A stretch of DNA of 64,000 nucleotides. Source: Pseudomonas orientalis (GTDB lineage Bacteria; Pseudomonadota; Gammaproteobacteria; Pseudomonadales; Pseudomonadaceae). Location: positions 124,001 to 188,000 of the forward strand of contig NZ_JYLM01000007.1 in assembly GCF_001439815.1 (NCBI RefSeq), given 5' to 3'. Each line of letters starts with the position of its first letter. Position 1 is the first letter of the stretch. Under the pieces are notes generated by a model. It did not search any database, had not been told where the DNA came from, and worked only from the letters and a program-made list of their open reading frames with translations. Below, piece after piece: positions 54,812-63,456 of the stretch. The position numbers and the translations under genes were made by a program.

Positions 54812-55050
54812 GCATCAACGTATTGTTTTTTGCGCGTTACAGCGAAGCGATTGGCTTGGATTCGCTGGAGATGGAAGGCGAGTTCGCGACCGTCGACGCC
54901 GTGCGCCAAGCGTTGGCGGCTGAAGCGGACTTCGCGGTGCTCAACGAAACCAGCCTGATGTGCGCCCGCAACCAGGAACTGTGCAGCCTCGACGAACCGC
55001 TGCAAGCCGGCGATGAAGTCGCGTTTTTCCCGCCCGTGACCGGAGGCTGA
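54808..55050 (+). CDS. moaD: MoaD, molybdopterin synthase sulfur carrier
   Basis: Small ubiquitin-like sulfur carrier, thiocarboxylated at its C-terminus, supplying sulfur to make molybdopterin. 80 aa ending in PPVTGG, the essential Gly-Gly. The ATG overlaps the moaC stop. Followed after 2 bp by moaE. Confidence 0.97.
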   Translation: MSINVLFFARYSEAIGLDSLEMEGEFATVDAVRQALAAEADFAVLNETSLMCARNQELCSLDEPLQAGDEVAFFPPVTGG

Positions 55051-55052
55051 GC

Positions 55053-55502
55053 ATGGCCATTCGTGTGCAGAACGAGGCCTTTGATCCCGGCGCCGAAGTC
55101 AACGCGATGCACGCCGCCAATGTCGGCGTGGGCGCGGTGGTGAGTTTTGTCGGTTATGTGCGCGACTTCAATGATGGGCGCGAGGTGTCCGGGATGTTTC
55201 TGGAGCATTACCCTGGCATGACCGAAAAGGCCTTGGTCAAGATTGCCGTGGAAGCCGAGCAGCGCTGGCCGTTGCTCAAGCTGGAAGTGCTGCATCGCAT
55301 CGGCGCGCTGGAACCGGGTGAGCCGATTGTGTTTGTGGCGGCGGCCAGTGCGCATCGTCAGGCGGCGTTTGATGCCTGTGCGTTTGTGATGGATTACTTG
55401 AAGACGCGAGCGCCGTTTTGGAAGAAAGAGACCACGCCAGAAGGTGCGCGTTGGGTTGAAGGGCGGGCCAGTGATCACTCGGCAGCAGATCGCTGGAAAT
55501 AG
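55053..55502 (+). CDS. moaE: MoaE, molybdopterin synthase catalytic subunit
   Basis: Catalytic subunit that adds two sulfurs to cPMP with MoaD. 149 aa. GAVVSFVGYVRDFNDG, LEHYPGMTEKAL and the active-site lysine region YLKTRAPFWKKETTPEG are visible. Last gene of the moaCDE operon, followed by a REPIN. Confidence 0.97.
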   Translation: MAIRVQNEAFDPGAEVNAMHAANVGVGAVVSFVGYVRDFNDGREVSGMFLEHYPGMTEKALVKIAVEAEQRWPLLKLEVLHRIGALEPGEPIVFVAAASAHRQAAFDACAFVMDYLKTRAPFWKKETTPEGARWVEGRASDHSAADRWK

Positions 55503-55540
55503 CCAGCCAGGACAAATCTCAAAACCAGCAGAGATCAAAG

Positions 55541-55629
55541 TGTGGGAGGGGGCTTGCCCCCGATGACGGTGGATCAGCCAGCTTATGTCTAGCTGACCCA
55601 CCGCTATCGGGGGCAAGCCCCCTCCCACA
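55541..55629. repeat. REPIN, type A, between moaE and rhlB
   Basis: Inverted REP pair in the gap between the convergent moaE and rhlB stops, where it may work as a bidirectional 3'-end structure. Confidence 0.93.
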
Positions 55630-55647
55630 CTTTTATTGCATTTGAGC

Positions 55648-57108
55648 TTAAGGGCGCTTGCGTTCTACAGCGCGCAGCAAATGCGTCGGCGGCGTCTCAC
55701 AACTGATCTTGCGCCCCAGCAACGTCTCGATCGACGGCAACTGATACGAGTCATCTTCCCCGGCAAAGCTGATCGACACACCCGCAGCCCCGGCACGCCC
55801 GGTACGACCGATACGGTGCACATAGTCGTCCGGCACTTCCGGCAGGGTGAAGTTGATCACGTGGCTGATGCCGTCGATGTGAATGCCGCGCCCGGCCACG
55901 TCGGTGGCCACCAGCACGCGGATCTTGCCTTCGCGGAACCCTTCCAGGGTCTTGATGCGCTTGTGCTGCGGCACATCGCCTGACAACTGCGCGGCGTTGA
56001 CGCCATCGCGCACCAGGCGTTCTTCGATGCGGCGCACTTCGTCCTTGCGGTTGGCGAACACCATCACGCGCTCCCAACCGTTGTCGTTGATCAGGTTGTA
56101 GAGCAGCTTGTACTTGTCGGCACCGGCCACGGCATAGATGTGCTGCTCGACGTTTTCGCTGGCGACGTTGAGCGCTTCGATCTCGACGATGGACGGGTCG
56201 GTGGTCCACTGCTTGGCGAGGTTCATCACGTCTTCGGTGAAGGTGGCGGAGAACAGCAGGGTCTGGCGCTCGGCTTTTGGCGGGGTCTGGCGAATGATCT
56301 GGCGCACTTGCGGGATGAAACCCATGTCGAGCATGCGGTCGGCTTCGTCCAGCACCATCACTTCGACCATGTCCAGGTGCACGTCGCCGCGCTGGTTGAA
56401 GTCGAGCAGGCGGCCCGGGGTGGCGACCAGGATGTCGCAGTGGCGGGCTTCGAGGTGCTTGAGCTGCTTGTCGAAGTCCATGCCGCCAACGAAGGTCATC
56501 ACGTTGAGGCCGGTATACTTGGTCAGGTCGGCGGCGTCCTTGGCGATCTGCACCACCAGCTCCCGGGTCGGGGCGATGATCAGTGCGCGCGGCTCACCCA
56601 TGTAGCGTTCTTTGGGCGGCGGCGTCTGCAGCAGCTGGGTGATGATCGAGATCAGGAACGCGGCGGTCTTGCCGGTGCCGGTCTGGGCGCGGCCGATGGC
56701 GTCTTTACCCGCCAGGGTGAAGCCCAGCACCTGCGCCTGGATCGGCGTGCAGTACGGGAAGCCCAGGTCCTGGATGGCGTGCATCAGTTCCGGGGCCAGG
56801 TCGAAGTCGTGGAAGCGGGTCTTGCCTTCCTGGGGCTCGACGATGAAGTCTTCGAGCTTCCACGGGATGACGACCGGCTTCGGGGCGTGTTCGCGGCGAG
56901 GCTTTGGCGCGACTGGCGCGGCAGCGACTTCAACCGGTTTTGCCTGTTCCGGCGCTGTCACCTTCGGCTGGGCAACGGGTGCCGTCCGGGCGGGCTGCCT
57001 GCCGTCATTGCGGCTGCCGGTTGGCGGGACGGGAGCACTGGGAACTGGCGCGAGCGGCTCAGCCTCGCTTTTGCCGAACATCTTCTTGAGTGCTTTGAGC
57101 ACGGTCAT
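55648..57108 (-). CDS. rhlB: RhlB, DEAD-box RNA helicase
   Basis: Cytoplasmic ATP-dependent RNA helicase, partner of RNase E in the degradosome. 486 aa. A Pro/Ala/Glu-rich N-terminal extension of about 85 residues precedes the core: Q motif, AQTGTGKTAAF, PTRELVVQIA, VLDEADRMLDMGF, SATF, and HRIGRTGRAG. The extension and length match the Pseudomonas RhlB/RhlE-type branch. Single gene, convergent with moaE. Confidence 0.93.
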   Translation of the reverse strand: MTVLKALKKMFGKSEAEPLAPVPSAPVPPTGSRNDGRQPARTAPVAQPKVTAPEQAKPVEVAAAPVAPKPRREHAPKPVVIPWKLEDFIVEPQEGKTRFHDFDLAPELMHAIQDLGFPYCTPIQAQVLGFTLAGKDAIGRAQTGTGKTAAFLISIITQLLQTPPPKERYMGEPRALIIAPTRELVVQIAKDAADLTKYTGLNVMTFVGGMDFDKQLKHLEARHCDILVATPGRLLDFNQRGDVHLDMVEVMVLDEADRMLDMGFIPQVRQIIRQTPPKAERQTLLFSATFTEDVMNLAKQWTTDPSIVEIEALNVASENVEQHIYAVAGADKYKLLYNLINDNGWERVMVFANRKDEVRRIEERLVRDGVNAAQLSGDVPQHKRIKTLEGFREGKIRVLVATDVAGRGIHIDGISHVINFTLPEVPDDYVHRIGRTGRAGAAGVSISFAGEDDSYQLPSIETLLGRKISCETPPTHLLRAVERKRP

Positions 57109-57203
57109 CTCATTAATTGGTTAAGGAATGTACGCCGGCCAGTGTAATGCAAGAATCGGGCGCGGCGTAGTGCGTCTGTCATACAACTACATGAACGCGG
57201 GGA

Positions 57204-57860
57204 TCAGCGCAGGCGCTCAGCCAGCCAGGTGCCGATATCGTGTATCTCCTGGGGTAACACTTCGTGACCCATTGGGTATTCCTGCCATGTCACGGTGACA
57301 CTACGGCTCTTCAAATGCTCGAAGGCGCTGCGGCCCATGGCGTTCTGCACCACCTCGTCGTGCTGGCCGTGCAGGCACAGGGCCGGAATGCGTTGCTGGC
57401 TGGCGGATAATTCCAGCTCGTCATCGAAGGTCGGCGCGTAAGTGGAGAGGGCGATCACGCCACCCAGCGGGCCCTGCCATTGTTTAAACGCTGTGTGGAA
57501 AACCACTGCGCCGCCCTGGGAGAAGCCAGCCAGGAAAACGCGCGAAGCGTCTATCCCGCGCCTCTTCTGCGCCTCGATCAAGTCCATGACCATTTCGGTG
57601 GAGGCGTCCAGCTCTTCCAGGCTGATCGAACGGGCCGGACTCATGGCCCTGATGTCGTACCAGCTTGGCATCTCGTAGCCACCATTTATTGTCACCGGGC
57701 GGTTGGGCGCCTGGGGCAAAACGAAGCGGGTGGTCATTAATGTTTCCTGCAGCAGTTCGGCCACCGGCAGGAAGTCGTAGCGATCGGCGCCCAGGCCATG
57801 CAGCCAGATAACGCAGGCGTCTGCGGACTTGGTGGGCTCTAGAATCAAGGGTTCGGTCAT
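57204..57860 (-). CDS. estB: Carboxylesterase II (EstB type)
   Basis: Cytoplasmic alpha/beta hydrolase that cleaves short-chain esters; related to acyl-protein thioesterases. 218 aa from MTEPLIL at 57860, the same length and, from memory, nearly the same sequence as the crystallised P. fluorescens carboxylesterase. The triad is Ser114 (AGFSQGGAVVFHTAF), Asp168 (LCLHGQHDEVV) and His199 (YPMGHEVLPQEI). The longer frame upstream of 57860 is not needed. Confidence 0.95.
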   Translation of the reverse strand: MTEPLILEPTKSADACVIWLHGLGADRYDFLPVAELLQETLMTTRFVLPQAPNRPVTINGGYEMPSWYDIRAMSPARSISLEELDASTEMVMDLIEAQKRRGIDASRVFLAGFSQGGAVVFHTAFKQWQGPLGGVIALSTYAPTFDDELELSASQQRIPALCLHGQHDEVVQNAMGRSAFEHLKSRSVTVTWQEYPMGHEVLPQEIHDIGTWLAERLR

Positions 57861-58205
57861 GTTTGCTCCATAGATGTGCAGGCGCTCCGATTGGGTGCGT
57901 CGCAACGGTGCGCGACAGGTTGATCTGTTAAGAGAATGTCGCAAGGTTGAATCTTTTGCCATAGAACAGGGCGCTCAGCGACTCAGCCAGCACTCTGGTA
58001 CGGGCCTTGCTATGTGTAGGTCGATGTCAGAACTCTCCTAGGACGGTAACACTATCAGTGACTGCCGCTTGTGGGAAAGCAACTGGAATTACCGCAAAGA
58101 TCTCATGCTGCTTGACCCCAAAAAAAGCCAACACGGGTCGATATCGCCTCATAAGGGTGCGCTGAGGTCGGAGCTCCGACACAACAAGAGCAACTGGAGG
58201 TTTGA
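57861..58205. other. 345-bp divergent regulatory region of estB and aapJ
   Basis: No gene is evident. It contains the sigma-54 promoter (57996-58011) and, 26 bp before aapJ, a perfect palindrome GTCGGAGCTCCGAC (58167-58180). GGTGCG occurs twice around 57894-57912. The expected aapJ leader is about 180 nt. Confidence 0.65.
57996..58011 (+). promoter_or_regulatory. Consensus sigma-54 promoter for aapJQMP
   Basis: TGGTACGGGCCTTGCT matches the RpoN consensus TGGYACRNNNNTTGCW at every position, with GG and GC separated by exactly 10 bp. Transcription would start near 58022. RpoN control implies a bound enhancer protein such as NtrC or an AauR-type regulator. Confidence 0.8.
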
Positions 58206-59237
58206 ATGAAGGTATTGAAATCCACCCTGGCCATCGTGACCGCGGCCGCTGTATTGGGTGTCAGTGGTTTTGCCCAGGCTGGCGCCACCCTGGACGCGGT
58301 GCAGAAGAAAGGCTTCGTGCAATGTGGCGTGAGTGACGGCCTGCCGGGTTTCTCGGTGCCGGATGCCAGCGGCAAGATCCTCGGGATCGACGCTGATGTG
58401 TGCCGCGCTGTGGCCGCTGCCGTTTTCGGTGACGCGACCAAGGTCAAATTCAGCCAGTTGAACGCCAAGGAGCGTTTCACCGCGCTGCAGTCCGGCGAAG
58501 TCGACATCCTGTCGCGCAACACCACCATGACCAGCTCCCGCGATGCGGGCATGGGCCTGAAATTCCCAGGCTTCATCACCTACTATGACGGCATCGGTTT
58601 CCTGGTTAACAACAAGCTGGGCGTGAAGAGCGCCAAGGAGCTGGACGGCGCAACCATCTGCATCCAGGCCGGTACCACCACCGAACTGAACGTTTCCGAC
58701 TACTTCCGTGGCAACAACCTCAAGTACACCCCGATCACCTTCGACACCTCCGATGAAAGCGCCAAGTCGCTGGAGTCCGGGCGTTGCGACGTGTTGACCT
58801 CCGACAAGTCCCAACTGTTCGCCCAGCGCAGCAAGCTGGCCGCACCGAAGGACTACGTCGTTCTGCCGGAAACCATTTCCAAGGAGCCCCTGGGCCCGGT
58901 CGTGCGTAACGGCGACGACGAGTGGCTGGCTATCGTGCGCTGGGTAGGCTACGCCATGCTCAACGCTGAAGAAGCCGGTATCACCTCCAAAAACGTCGAA
59001 GCTGAAGCCAAGTCCACCAAGAACCCGGACGTTGCTCGTCTGCTCGGTGCCGACGGCGAATACGGCAAAGACCTGAAAGTGAAGAAAGACTGGGTCGTGC
59101 AGATCGTCAAGCAAGTGGGTAACTACGGCGAAGTGTTCGAGCGCAACCTGGGCAAGAGCACCCCGCTGGAAATCGACCGTGGCCTGAACGCACTGTGGAA
59201 CAACGGCGGCATTCAATACGCACCCCCTGTGCGCTGA
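58206..59237 (+). CDS. aapJ: AapJ, periplasmic amino-acid binding protein
   Basis: Periplasmic binding protein of the general L-amino-acid ABC importer. 343 aa. Signal peptide LKSTLAIVTAAAVLGVSGFAQA, then SBP_bac_3 signatures (LGIDADVCRAVAAAVFGD) and RNTTMTSSRDAGMGLKFPG. GGAGG lies 6 nt before the ATG. First gene of aapJQMP. Confidence 0.95.
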   Translation: MKVLKSTLAIVTAAAVLGVSGFAQAGATLDAVQKKGFVQCGVSDGLPGFSVPDASGKILGIDADVCRAVAAAVFGDATKVKFSQLNAKERFTALQSGEVDILSRNTTMTSSRDAGMGLKFPGFITYYDGIGFLVNNKLGVKSAKELDGATICIQAGTTTELNVSDYFRGNNLKYTPITFDTSDESAKSLESGRCDVLTSDKSQLFAQRSKLAAPKDYVVLPETISKEPLGPVVRNGDDEWLAIVRWVGYAMLNAEEAGITSKNVEAEAKSTKNPDVARLLGADGEYGKDLKVKKDWVVQIVKQVGNYGEVFERNLGKSTPLEIDRGLNALWNNGGIQYAPPVR

Positions 59238-59309
59238 TCGCTGATGGTTCTGTCACCCGGTGGGCCAACCGCCGGGTGATGTTCTGTTCCATTCTTTTCG
59301 GGGCACTTC

Positions 59310-60491
59310 ATGCAAAATCAAATCGGCGCACCCAAGCAGAAGCTCAGCTTCAGCGATCCCAAAGTGCGTGCGTGGCTCTTCCAGATCATCACGATTGTGG
59401 CGGTGGTCTCGCTGGGCTGGTACCTCTTCAACAATACCCAGACCAACCTGCAGCACCGAGGCATCACCTCGGGGTTCGACTTTCTTGAGCGCAGTGCCGG
59501 CTTCGGCATCGCGCAGCATTTGATCGATTACACCGAGTCGGACAGTTATGCCCGGGTGTTTGTGATCGGTCTGCTCAACACCTTGCTGGTGACCTTTATC
59601 GGCGTAATCCTGGCGACACTGCTCGGGTTCGTCATTGGCGTGGCGCGGCTGTCGCCGAACTGGATGATCAACAAGCTGGCGACTGTGTATGTGGAAGTGT
59701 TCCGCAACATTCCGCCGCTGCTGCAGATCCTGTTCTGGTACTTCGCGGTGTTCCTGACCATGCCGGGGCCGCGTAACAGTCACAATTTCGGCGATACCTT
59801 CTTTGTCAGCAGCCGTGGCCTGAATATGCCGGCGGCGCTTGCCGCTGACGGGTTCTGGCCGTTTGTGGTCAGCGTCGTGGTTGCCATTGCGGCCATCGTG
59901 CTGATGACGCGTTGGGCCAACAAGCGCTTTGAAGCCACCGGTGTTCCGTTTCATAAGTTCTGGGCGGGCCTGGCGCTGTTCATCGTGATCCCGACGCTGT
60001 GCGCGTTGATCTTTGGTGCACCGCTGCACTGGGAAATGCCCAAGCTGCAAGGTTTCAACTTCGTCGGCGGCTGGGTACTGATTCCCGAACTGCTCGCGTT
60101 GACCCTGGCGCTGACCGTCTACACGGCAGCGTTTATCGCCGAGATCGTGCGTTCGGGCATCAAGTCGGTCAGCCACGGCCAGACCGAAGCCGCGCGCTCC
60201 CTGGGCCTGCGCCCCGGGCCGACGCTGCGCAAGGTCATCATCCCGCAAGCGTTGCGGGTGATCATTCCGCCGCTGACCAGCCAATACCTGAACCTGGCGA
60301 AAAATTCGTCGCTGGCCGCCGGTATCGGTTACCCGGAAATGGTTTCGCTGTTTGCCGGCACGGTGCTCAACCAGACCGGCCAGGCGATCGAAGTCATTGC
60401 CATCACCATGAGCGTGTACCTGGCGATCAGCATCAGCATTTCCCTGCTGATGAACTGGTACAACAAGCGCATTGCGCTGATCGAGCGGTGA
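59310..60491 (+). CDS. aapQ: AapQ, amino-acid ABC transporter permease
   Basis: Inner-membrane permease of the Aap importer. 393 aa, with membrane helices at the N-terminus, about 90-160 and onward. The HisM-type EAA loop is TEAARSLGLRPGPTLRKVII. It begins 72 bp after aapJ and forms the transmembrane pore with AapM. Confidence 0.95.
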   Translation: MQNQIGAPKQKLSFSDPKVRAWLFQIITIVAVVSLGWYLFNNTQTNLQHRGITSGFDFLERSAGFGIAQHLIDYTESDSYARVFVIGLLNTLLVTFIGVILATLLGFVIGVARLSPNWMINKLATVYVEVFRNIPPLLQILFWYFAVFLTMPGPRNSHNFGDTFFVSSRGLNMPAALAADGFWPFVVSVVVAIAAIVLMTRWANKRFEATGVPFHKFWAGLALFIVIPTLCALIFGAPLHWEMPKLQGFNFVGGWVLIPELLALTLALTVYTAAFIAEIVRSGIKSVSHGQTEAARSLGLRPGPTLRKVIIPQALRVIIPPLTSQYLNLAKNSSLAAGIGYPEMVSLFAGTVLNQTGQAIEVIAITMSVYLAISISISLLMNWYNKRIALIER

Positions 60492-60501
60492 GGAAACGCC
60501 C

Positions 60502-61599
60502 ATGAGTTCACATACATTCAAACCGGATATGCCGCCGCCGAACAAAGTCTTCGGGCCGATGGCATGGATGCGCGCCAACCTGTTCTCCAGCTGGCTCAAC
60601 ACGCTGCTGACCTTGCTGGCGTTCTACCTGATCTACCTGGTGGTGCCGCCGATCCTCAGCTGGGCGATCATCGATGCCAACTGGGTCGGTACCACCCGCG
60701 CCGATTGCACCAAGGAGGGCGCCTGCTGGGTGTTCATCCAACAGCGCTTCGGGCAGTTCATGTACGGCTACTACCCCGGCGACCTGCGCTGGCGGGTGGA
60801 CCTCACCGTGTGGCTGGCCATCGTTGGCGTGGCGCCGTTGTTCATCTCGCGTTTCCAGCGCAAGGCGGTCTACGGCCTGAGCTTTCTGGTGCTGTACCCG
60901 ATCATCGCGTTCTTCCTGTTGCACGGCGGCGCGTTCGGGCTGACCAACGTGGCCACCAGCCAATGGGGCGGCTTGATGCTGACCCTGGTCATCGCCACCG
61001 TGGGCATTGCCGGCGCGTTGCCGCTGGGCATCATGCTGGCGTTGGGGCGGCGCTCGAACATGCCGGCGATTCGGGTGGTCTGCGTGACCTTCATCGAATT
61101 CTGGCGCGGCGTGCCGTTGATCACGGTGTTGTTCATGTCTTCGGTGATGCTGCCGCTGTTCCTGCCTGAAGGCATGGGCATCGACAAGCTGCTGCGCGCA
61201 TTGATCGGCGTGATCCTGTTCCAGTCGGCCTACGTGGCCGAAGTGGTGCGCGGTGGCTTGCAGGCGATTCCCAAGGGCCAGTACGAAGCGGCCGCGGCGA
61301 TGGGCCTGGGTTACTGGCGCAGCATGGGCCTGGTGATCCTGCCGCAGGCGCTGAAGATGGTGATCCCCGGCATCGTCAATACGTTTATCGCGTTGTTCAA
61401 GGACACCAGCCTTGTGATCATCATCGGCCTGTTCGACCTGCTCAACAGCGTCAAGCAAGCCGCCGCCGACCCCAAATGGTTGGGCATGGCCACCGAAGGC
61501 TACGTGTTCGCCGCCCTGGTGTTCTGGATTTTCTGTTTTGGTATGTCGCGCTATTCCATTCATTTGGAACACAAGCTCGACACAGGCCACAAGCGTTAG
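60502..61599 (+). CDS. aapM: AapM, amino-acid ABC transporter permease
   Basis: Second permease subunit. 365 aa. The EAA loop reads YEAAAAMGLGYWRSMGLVIL, followed by PQALKMVIPG. A long cytoplasmic or periplasmic loop between the first two helices (about 55-125, with CTKEGACWVFIQQRFGQF) is typical of AapM. Starts 10 bp after aapQ. Confidence 0.95.
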   Translation: MSSHTFKPDMPPPNKVFGPMAWMRANLFSSWLNTLLTLLAFYLIYLVVPPILSWAIIDANWVGTTRADCTKEGACWVFIQQRFGQFMYGYYPGDLRWRVDLTVWLAIVGVAPLFISRFQRKAVYGLSFLVLYPIIAFFLLHGGAFGLTNVATSQWGGLMLTLVIATVGIAGALPLGIMLALGRRSNMPAIRVVCVTFIEFWRGVPLITVLFMSSVMLPLFLPEGMGIDKLLRALIGVILFQSAYVAEVVRGGLQAIPKGQYEAAAAMGLGYWRSMGLVILPQALKMVIPGIVNTFIALFKDTSLVIIIGLFDLLNSVKQAAADPKWLGMATEGYVFAALVFWIFCFGMSRYSIHLEHKLDTGHKR

Positions 61600-61610
61600 G
61601 AGTTGATGTG

Positions 61611-62375
61611 ATGAGCGAAGCGATCAAACAGCCTGTGAGCCCTGAAGGCATTATCCAGATGCAGGGCGTCAACAAGTGGTACGGCCAGTTCCACGTATTG
61701 AAAGACATCAACCTCAACGTCAAGCAGGGCGAGCGTATCGTGCTGTGCGGGCCGTCGGGGTCGGGCAAGTCCACCACCATCCGCTGCCTCAACCGCCTGG
61801 AAGAGCACCAGCAGGGCCGCATCGTGGTCGATGGCGTGGAACTGACCAACGATTTGAAGCAGATCGAAGCGATCCGCCGTGAAGTCGGCATGGTGTTCCA
61901 GCACTTCAACCTGTTCCCGCACCTGACCATCCTGCAGAACTGCACGCTGGCACCGATGTGGGTGCGCAAGATGCCCAAGCGCAAGGCCGAGGAAATTGCC
62001 ATGCATTATCTTGAACGCGTGCGCATTCCGGAGCAGGCCCACAAGTTTCCGGGGCAGCTTTCAGGCGGCCAGCAACAGCGCGTGGCAATTGCCCGCGCGC
62101 TGTGCATGAAACCCAAAATTATGCTGTTCGACGAGCCGACGTCGGCGCTGGACCCTGAGATGGTGAAAGAGGTTCTGGACACCATGATCGGCCTGGCCGA
62201 AGACGGCATGACCATGTTGTGCGTCACCCACGAGATGGGCTTTGCGCGCACCGTGGCCAACCGCGTGATCTTCATGGACAAGGGCGAGATCGTGGAGCAG
62301 GCGGCGCCGAATGACTTCTTCGATAACCCGCAGAATGATCGGACCAAGTTGTTCCTGAGCCAGATTTTGCATTGA
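61611..62375 (+). CDS. aapP: AapP, amino-acid ABC transporter ATPase
   Basis: Cytoplasmic ATPase driving the Aap importer. 254 aa from the ATG at 61611 with GGAG upstream; GTG one codon earlier is possible. Walker A CGPSGSGKSTT, signature LSGGQQQRVAIARAL, Walker B IMLFDEPTSALDPE and the H-loop VTHEMGFAR are intact. Last gene of the operon, followed by a terminator. Confidence 0.96.
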   Translation: MSEAIKQPVSPEGIIQMQGVNKWYGQFHVLKDINLNVKQGERIVLCGPSGSGKSTTIRCLNRLEEHQQGRIVVDGVELTNDLKQIEAIRREVGMVFQHFNLFPHLTILQNCTLAPMWVRKMPKRKAEEIAMHYLERVRIPEQAHKFPGQLSGGQQQRVAIARALCMKPKIMLFDEPTSALDPEMVKEVLDTMIGLAEDGMTMLCVTHEMGFARTVANRVIFMDKGEIVEQAAPNDFFDNPQNDRTKLFLSQILH

Positions 62376-62397
62376 TCGGTGGATGATGCTTGAAAAC

Positions 62398-62429
62398 AAA
62401 CCCGGCCCTGGCGCCGGGTTTGTTTTTTT
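62398..62429 (+). terminator. Intrinsic terminator after aapP
   Basis: AAACCCGGC and GCCGGGTTT form a perfect 9-bp stem around a 6-nt loop (CCTGGC), followed by TGTTTTTTT on the plus strand. It separates the aap operon from the convergent toxin-antitoxin pair. Confidence 0.92.
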
Positions 62430-62433
62430 GGGT

Positions 62434-62928
62434 TTACGAGGCTTTCAGCGTTTCGGCCTCGTCATGGACGGTATAGGTGAAGGCGCCACGCAAATCAGCA
62501 CCTTCGGCCAGGACTTTTGTGTCCGCCAGCAAATGCGGGTGGCGATCCAATAGCCGCATCAGGATCACCAGGGACCTTGGGGCGGCCAGTTCGCCGCGTT
62601 CGTAGCGAGAGAATGCGTTGTGGCCGACGCCGGACAGCAAATCCACGGCCTCTTTTTGCGTAAGGTGAAGCTTGCGGCGGATGCGTTTGATCTCGGCGCC
62701 GATCATTTTCCGGGCGGCGAGGGCCAGTTCAGCCTTTGCCGCGTCGTATCGATCTGTGCTGTCGTTGTCCGGGTCCCAGAAACTGTCGCCGCATACCTTG
62801 CATTCCCAGCCTGAAAGATTGTCGACCTGGCGCTCCATGCCTTTGATGCGGATGGTTTCGCTGCGGCCCTCAAAGTAACTCAATGCATCTGGGGCGCCGC
62901 AGATGTAGCAAAGCTCGGTTTTTTTCAT
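62434..62928 (-). CDS. mqsA: MqsA-type antitoxin and repressor
   Basis: Antitoxin that neutralises MqsR and represses the operon. 164 aa, longer than the 131-aa E. coli protein. The N-terminal zinc module has CYICG (Cys7, Cys10) and CKVCG (Cys43, Cys46). An XRE helix-turn-helix follows at about 80-125 (LTQKEAVDLLSGVGHNAFSRYERGE). The extra C-terminal 35 residues (from LLADTKVLAEG) have no counterpart in E. coli. ATGA overlap with the toxin gene, toxin first, as in mqsRA. Confidence 0.9.
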   Translation of the reverse strand: MKKTELCYICGAPDALSYFEGRSETIRIKGMERQVDNLSGWECKVCGDSFWDPDNDSTDRYDAAKAELALAARKMIGAEIKRIRRKLHLTQKEAVDLLSGVGHNAFSRYERGELAAPRSLVILMRLLDRHPHLLADTKVLAEGADLRGAFTYTVHDEAETLKAS

Positions 62929-63236
62929 GATTGTCTCTCCTTGAAGGAGATTACCGGCGGTCTACCGTTTGGGCGGTAAGTGACCTTGATGTAAATCTCC
63001 CTGTTTTTTGCATGCGTGTAATACACGTCTTGCCAGGTTCGATGATCCCCATAGGTCGTCATCGACTTGTACAGCATCCTGTTTCTCAGTTCGTAAATGA
63101 CGCTCTGCATATCCTCGATACTAAAGCCGAGATGCTCGCTGGATTCCTTTGCTGTCCTGGTAAACGCTCTGCTTCCAAGCCGCCTGACATCCGCTTTTAT
63201 CACCGCCAAATCGTAATGAGGTGTGTACTTTTCCAT
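62925..63236 (-). CDS. mqsR: MqsR-type mRNA interferase toxin
   Basis: Ribonuclease toxin of the MqsR family (RelE fold), which in E. coli cleaves mRNA at GCU. 103 aa. MEKYTPHYDLAVIKADVRR, the conserved SIEDMQSVIYELRNRMLYKSM, and WQDVYYTHAKNREIYIKVTY near the C-terminus. The sequence is visibly less GC-rich than the surroundings. Coupled to mqsA. Confidence 0.92.
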   Translation of the reverse strand: MEKYTPHYDLAVIKADVRRLGSRAFTRTAKESSEHLGFSIEDMQSVIYELRNRMLYKSMTTYGDHRTWQDVYYTHAKNREIYIKVTYRPNGRPPVISFKERQS

Positions 63237-63254
63237 AAGACACCTGAGTCCAAT

Positions 63255-63275
63255 AATTACCCTCTGAGGGTAATT
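63255..63275. promoter_or_regulatory. Operator palindrome of mqsRA
   Basis: AATTACCCT and AGGGTAATT form a perfect 9-bp inverted repeat around CTG, 18 bp upstream of the mqsR start. E. coli MqsA binds AACCT-N3-AGGTT; the half-site and N3 spacing agree, with ACCCT in place of ACCT. Confidence 0.82.
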
Positions 63276-63456
63276 TTACCAATCGAAAATACTGCTCCTT
63301 TCCCTGCCCAAGAACCCTAGTGCGTTGCCTTTGTAGGCAGCTCCGAATAGCCTGTGGGAAAATTCATCCTGTGAGTGGCCGTACTGCAAGCGATCTGCAG
63401 GCACTGCGCTCGGCAAGACCCGCAACGCGCCAAATCCCTCTGCCGGCAGTTGATCA

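Noticed and set aside
9257..55629. CRISPR array
   Set aside because: The repeats are scattered single inverted pairs between genes, with no regular spacing, spacers or cas genes; they are REPINs.
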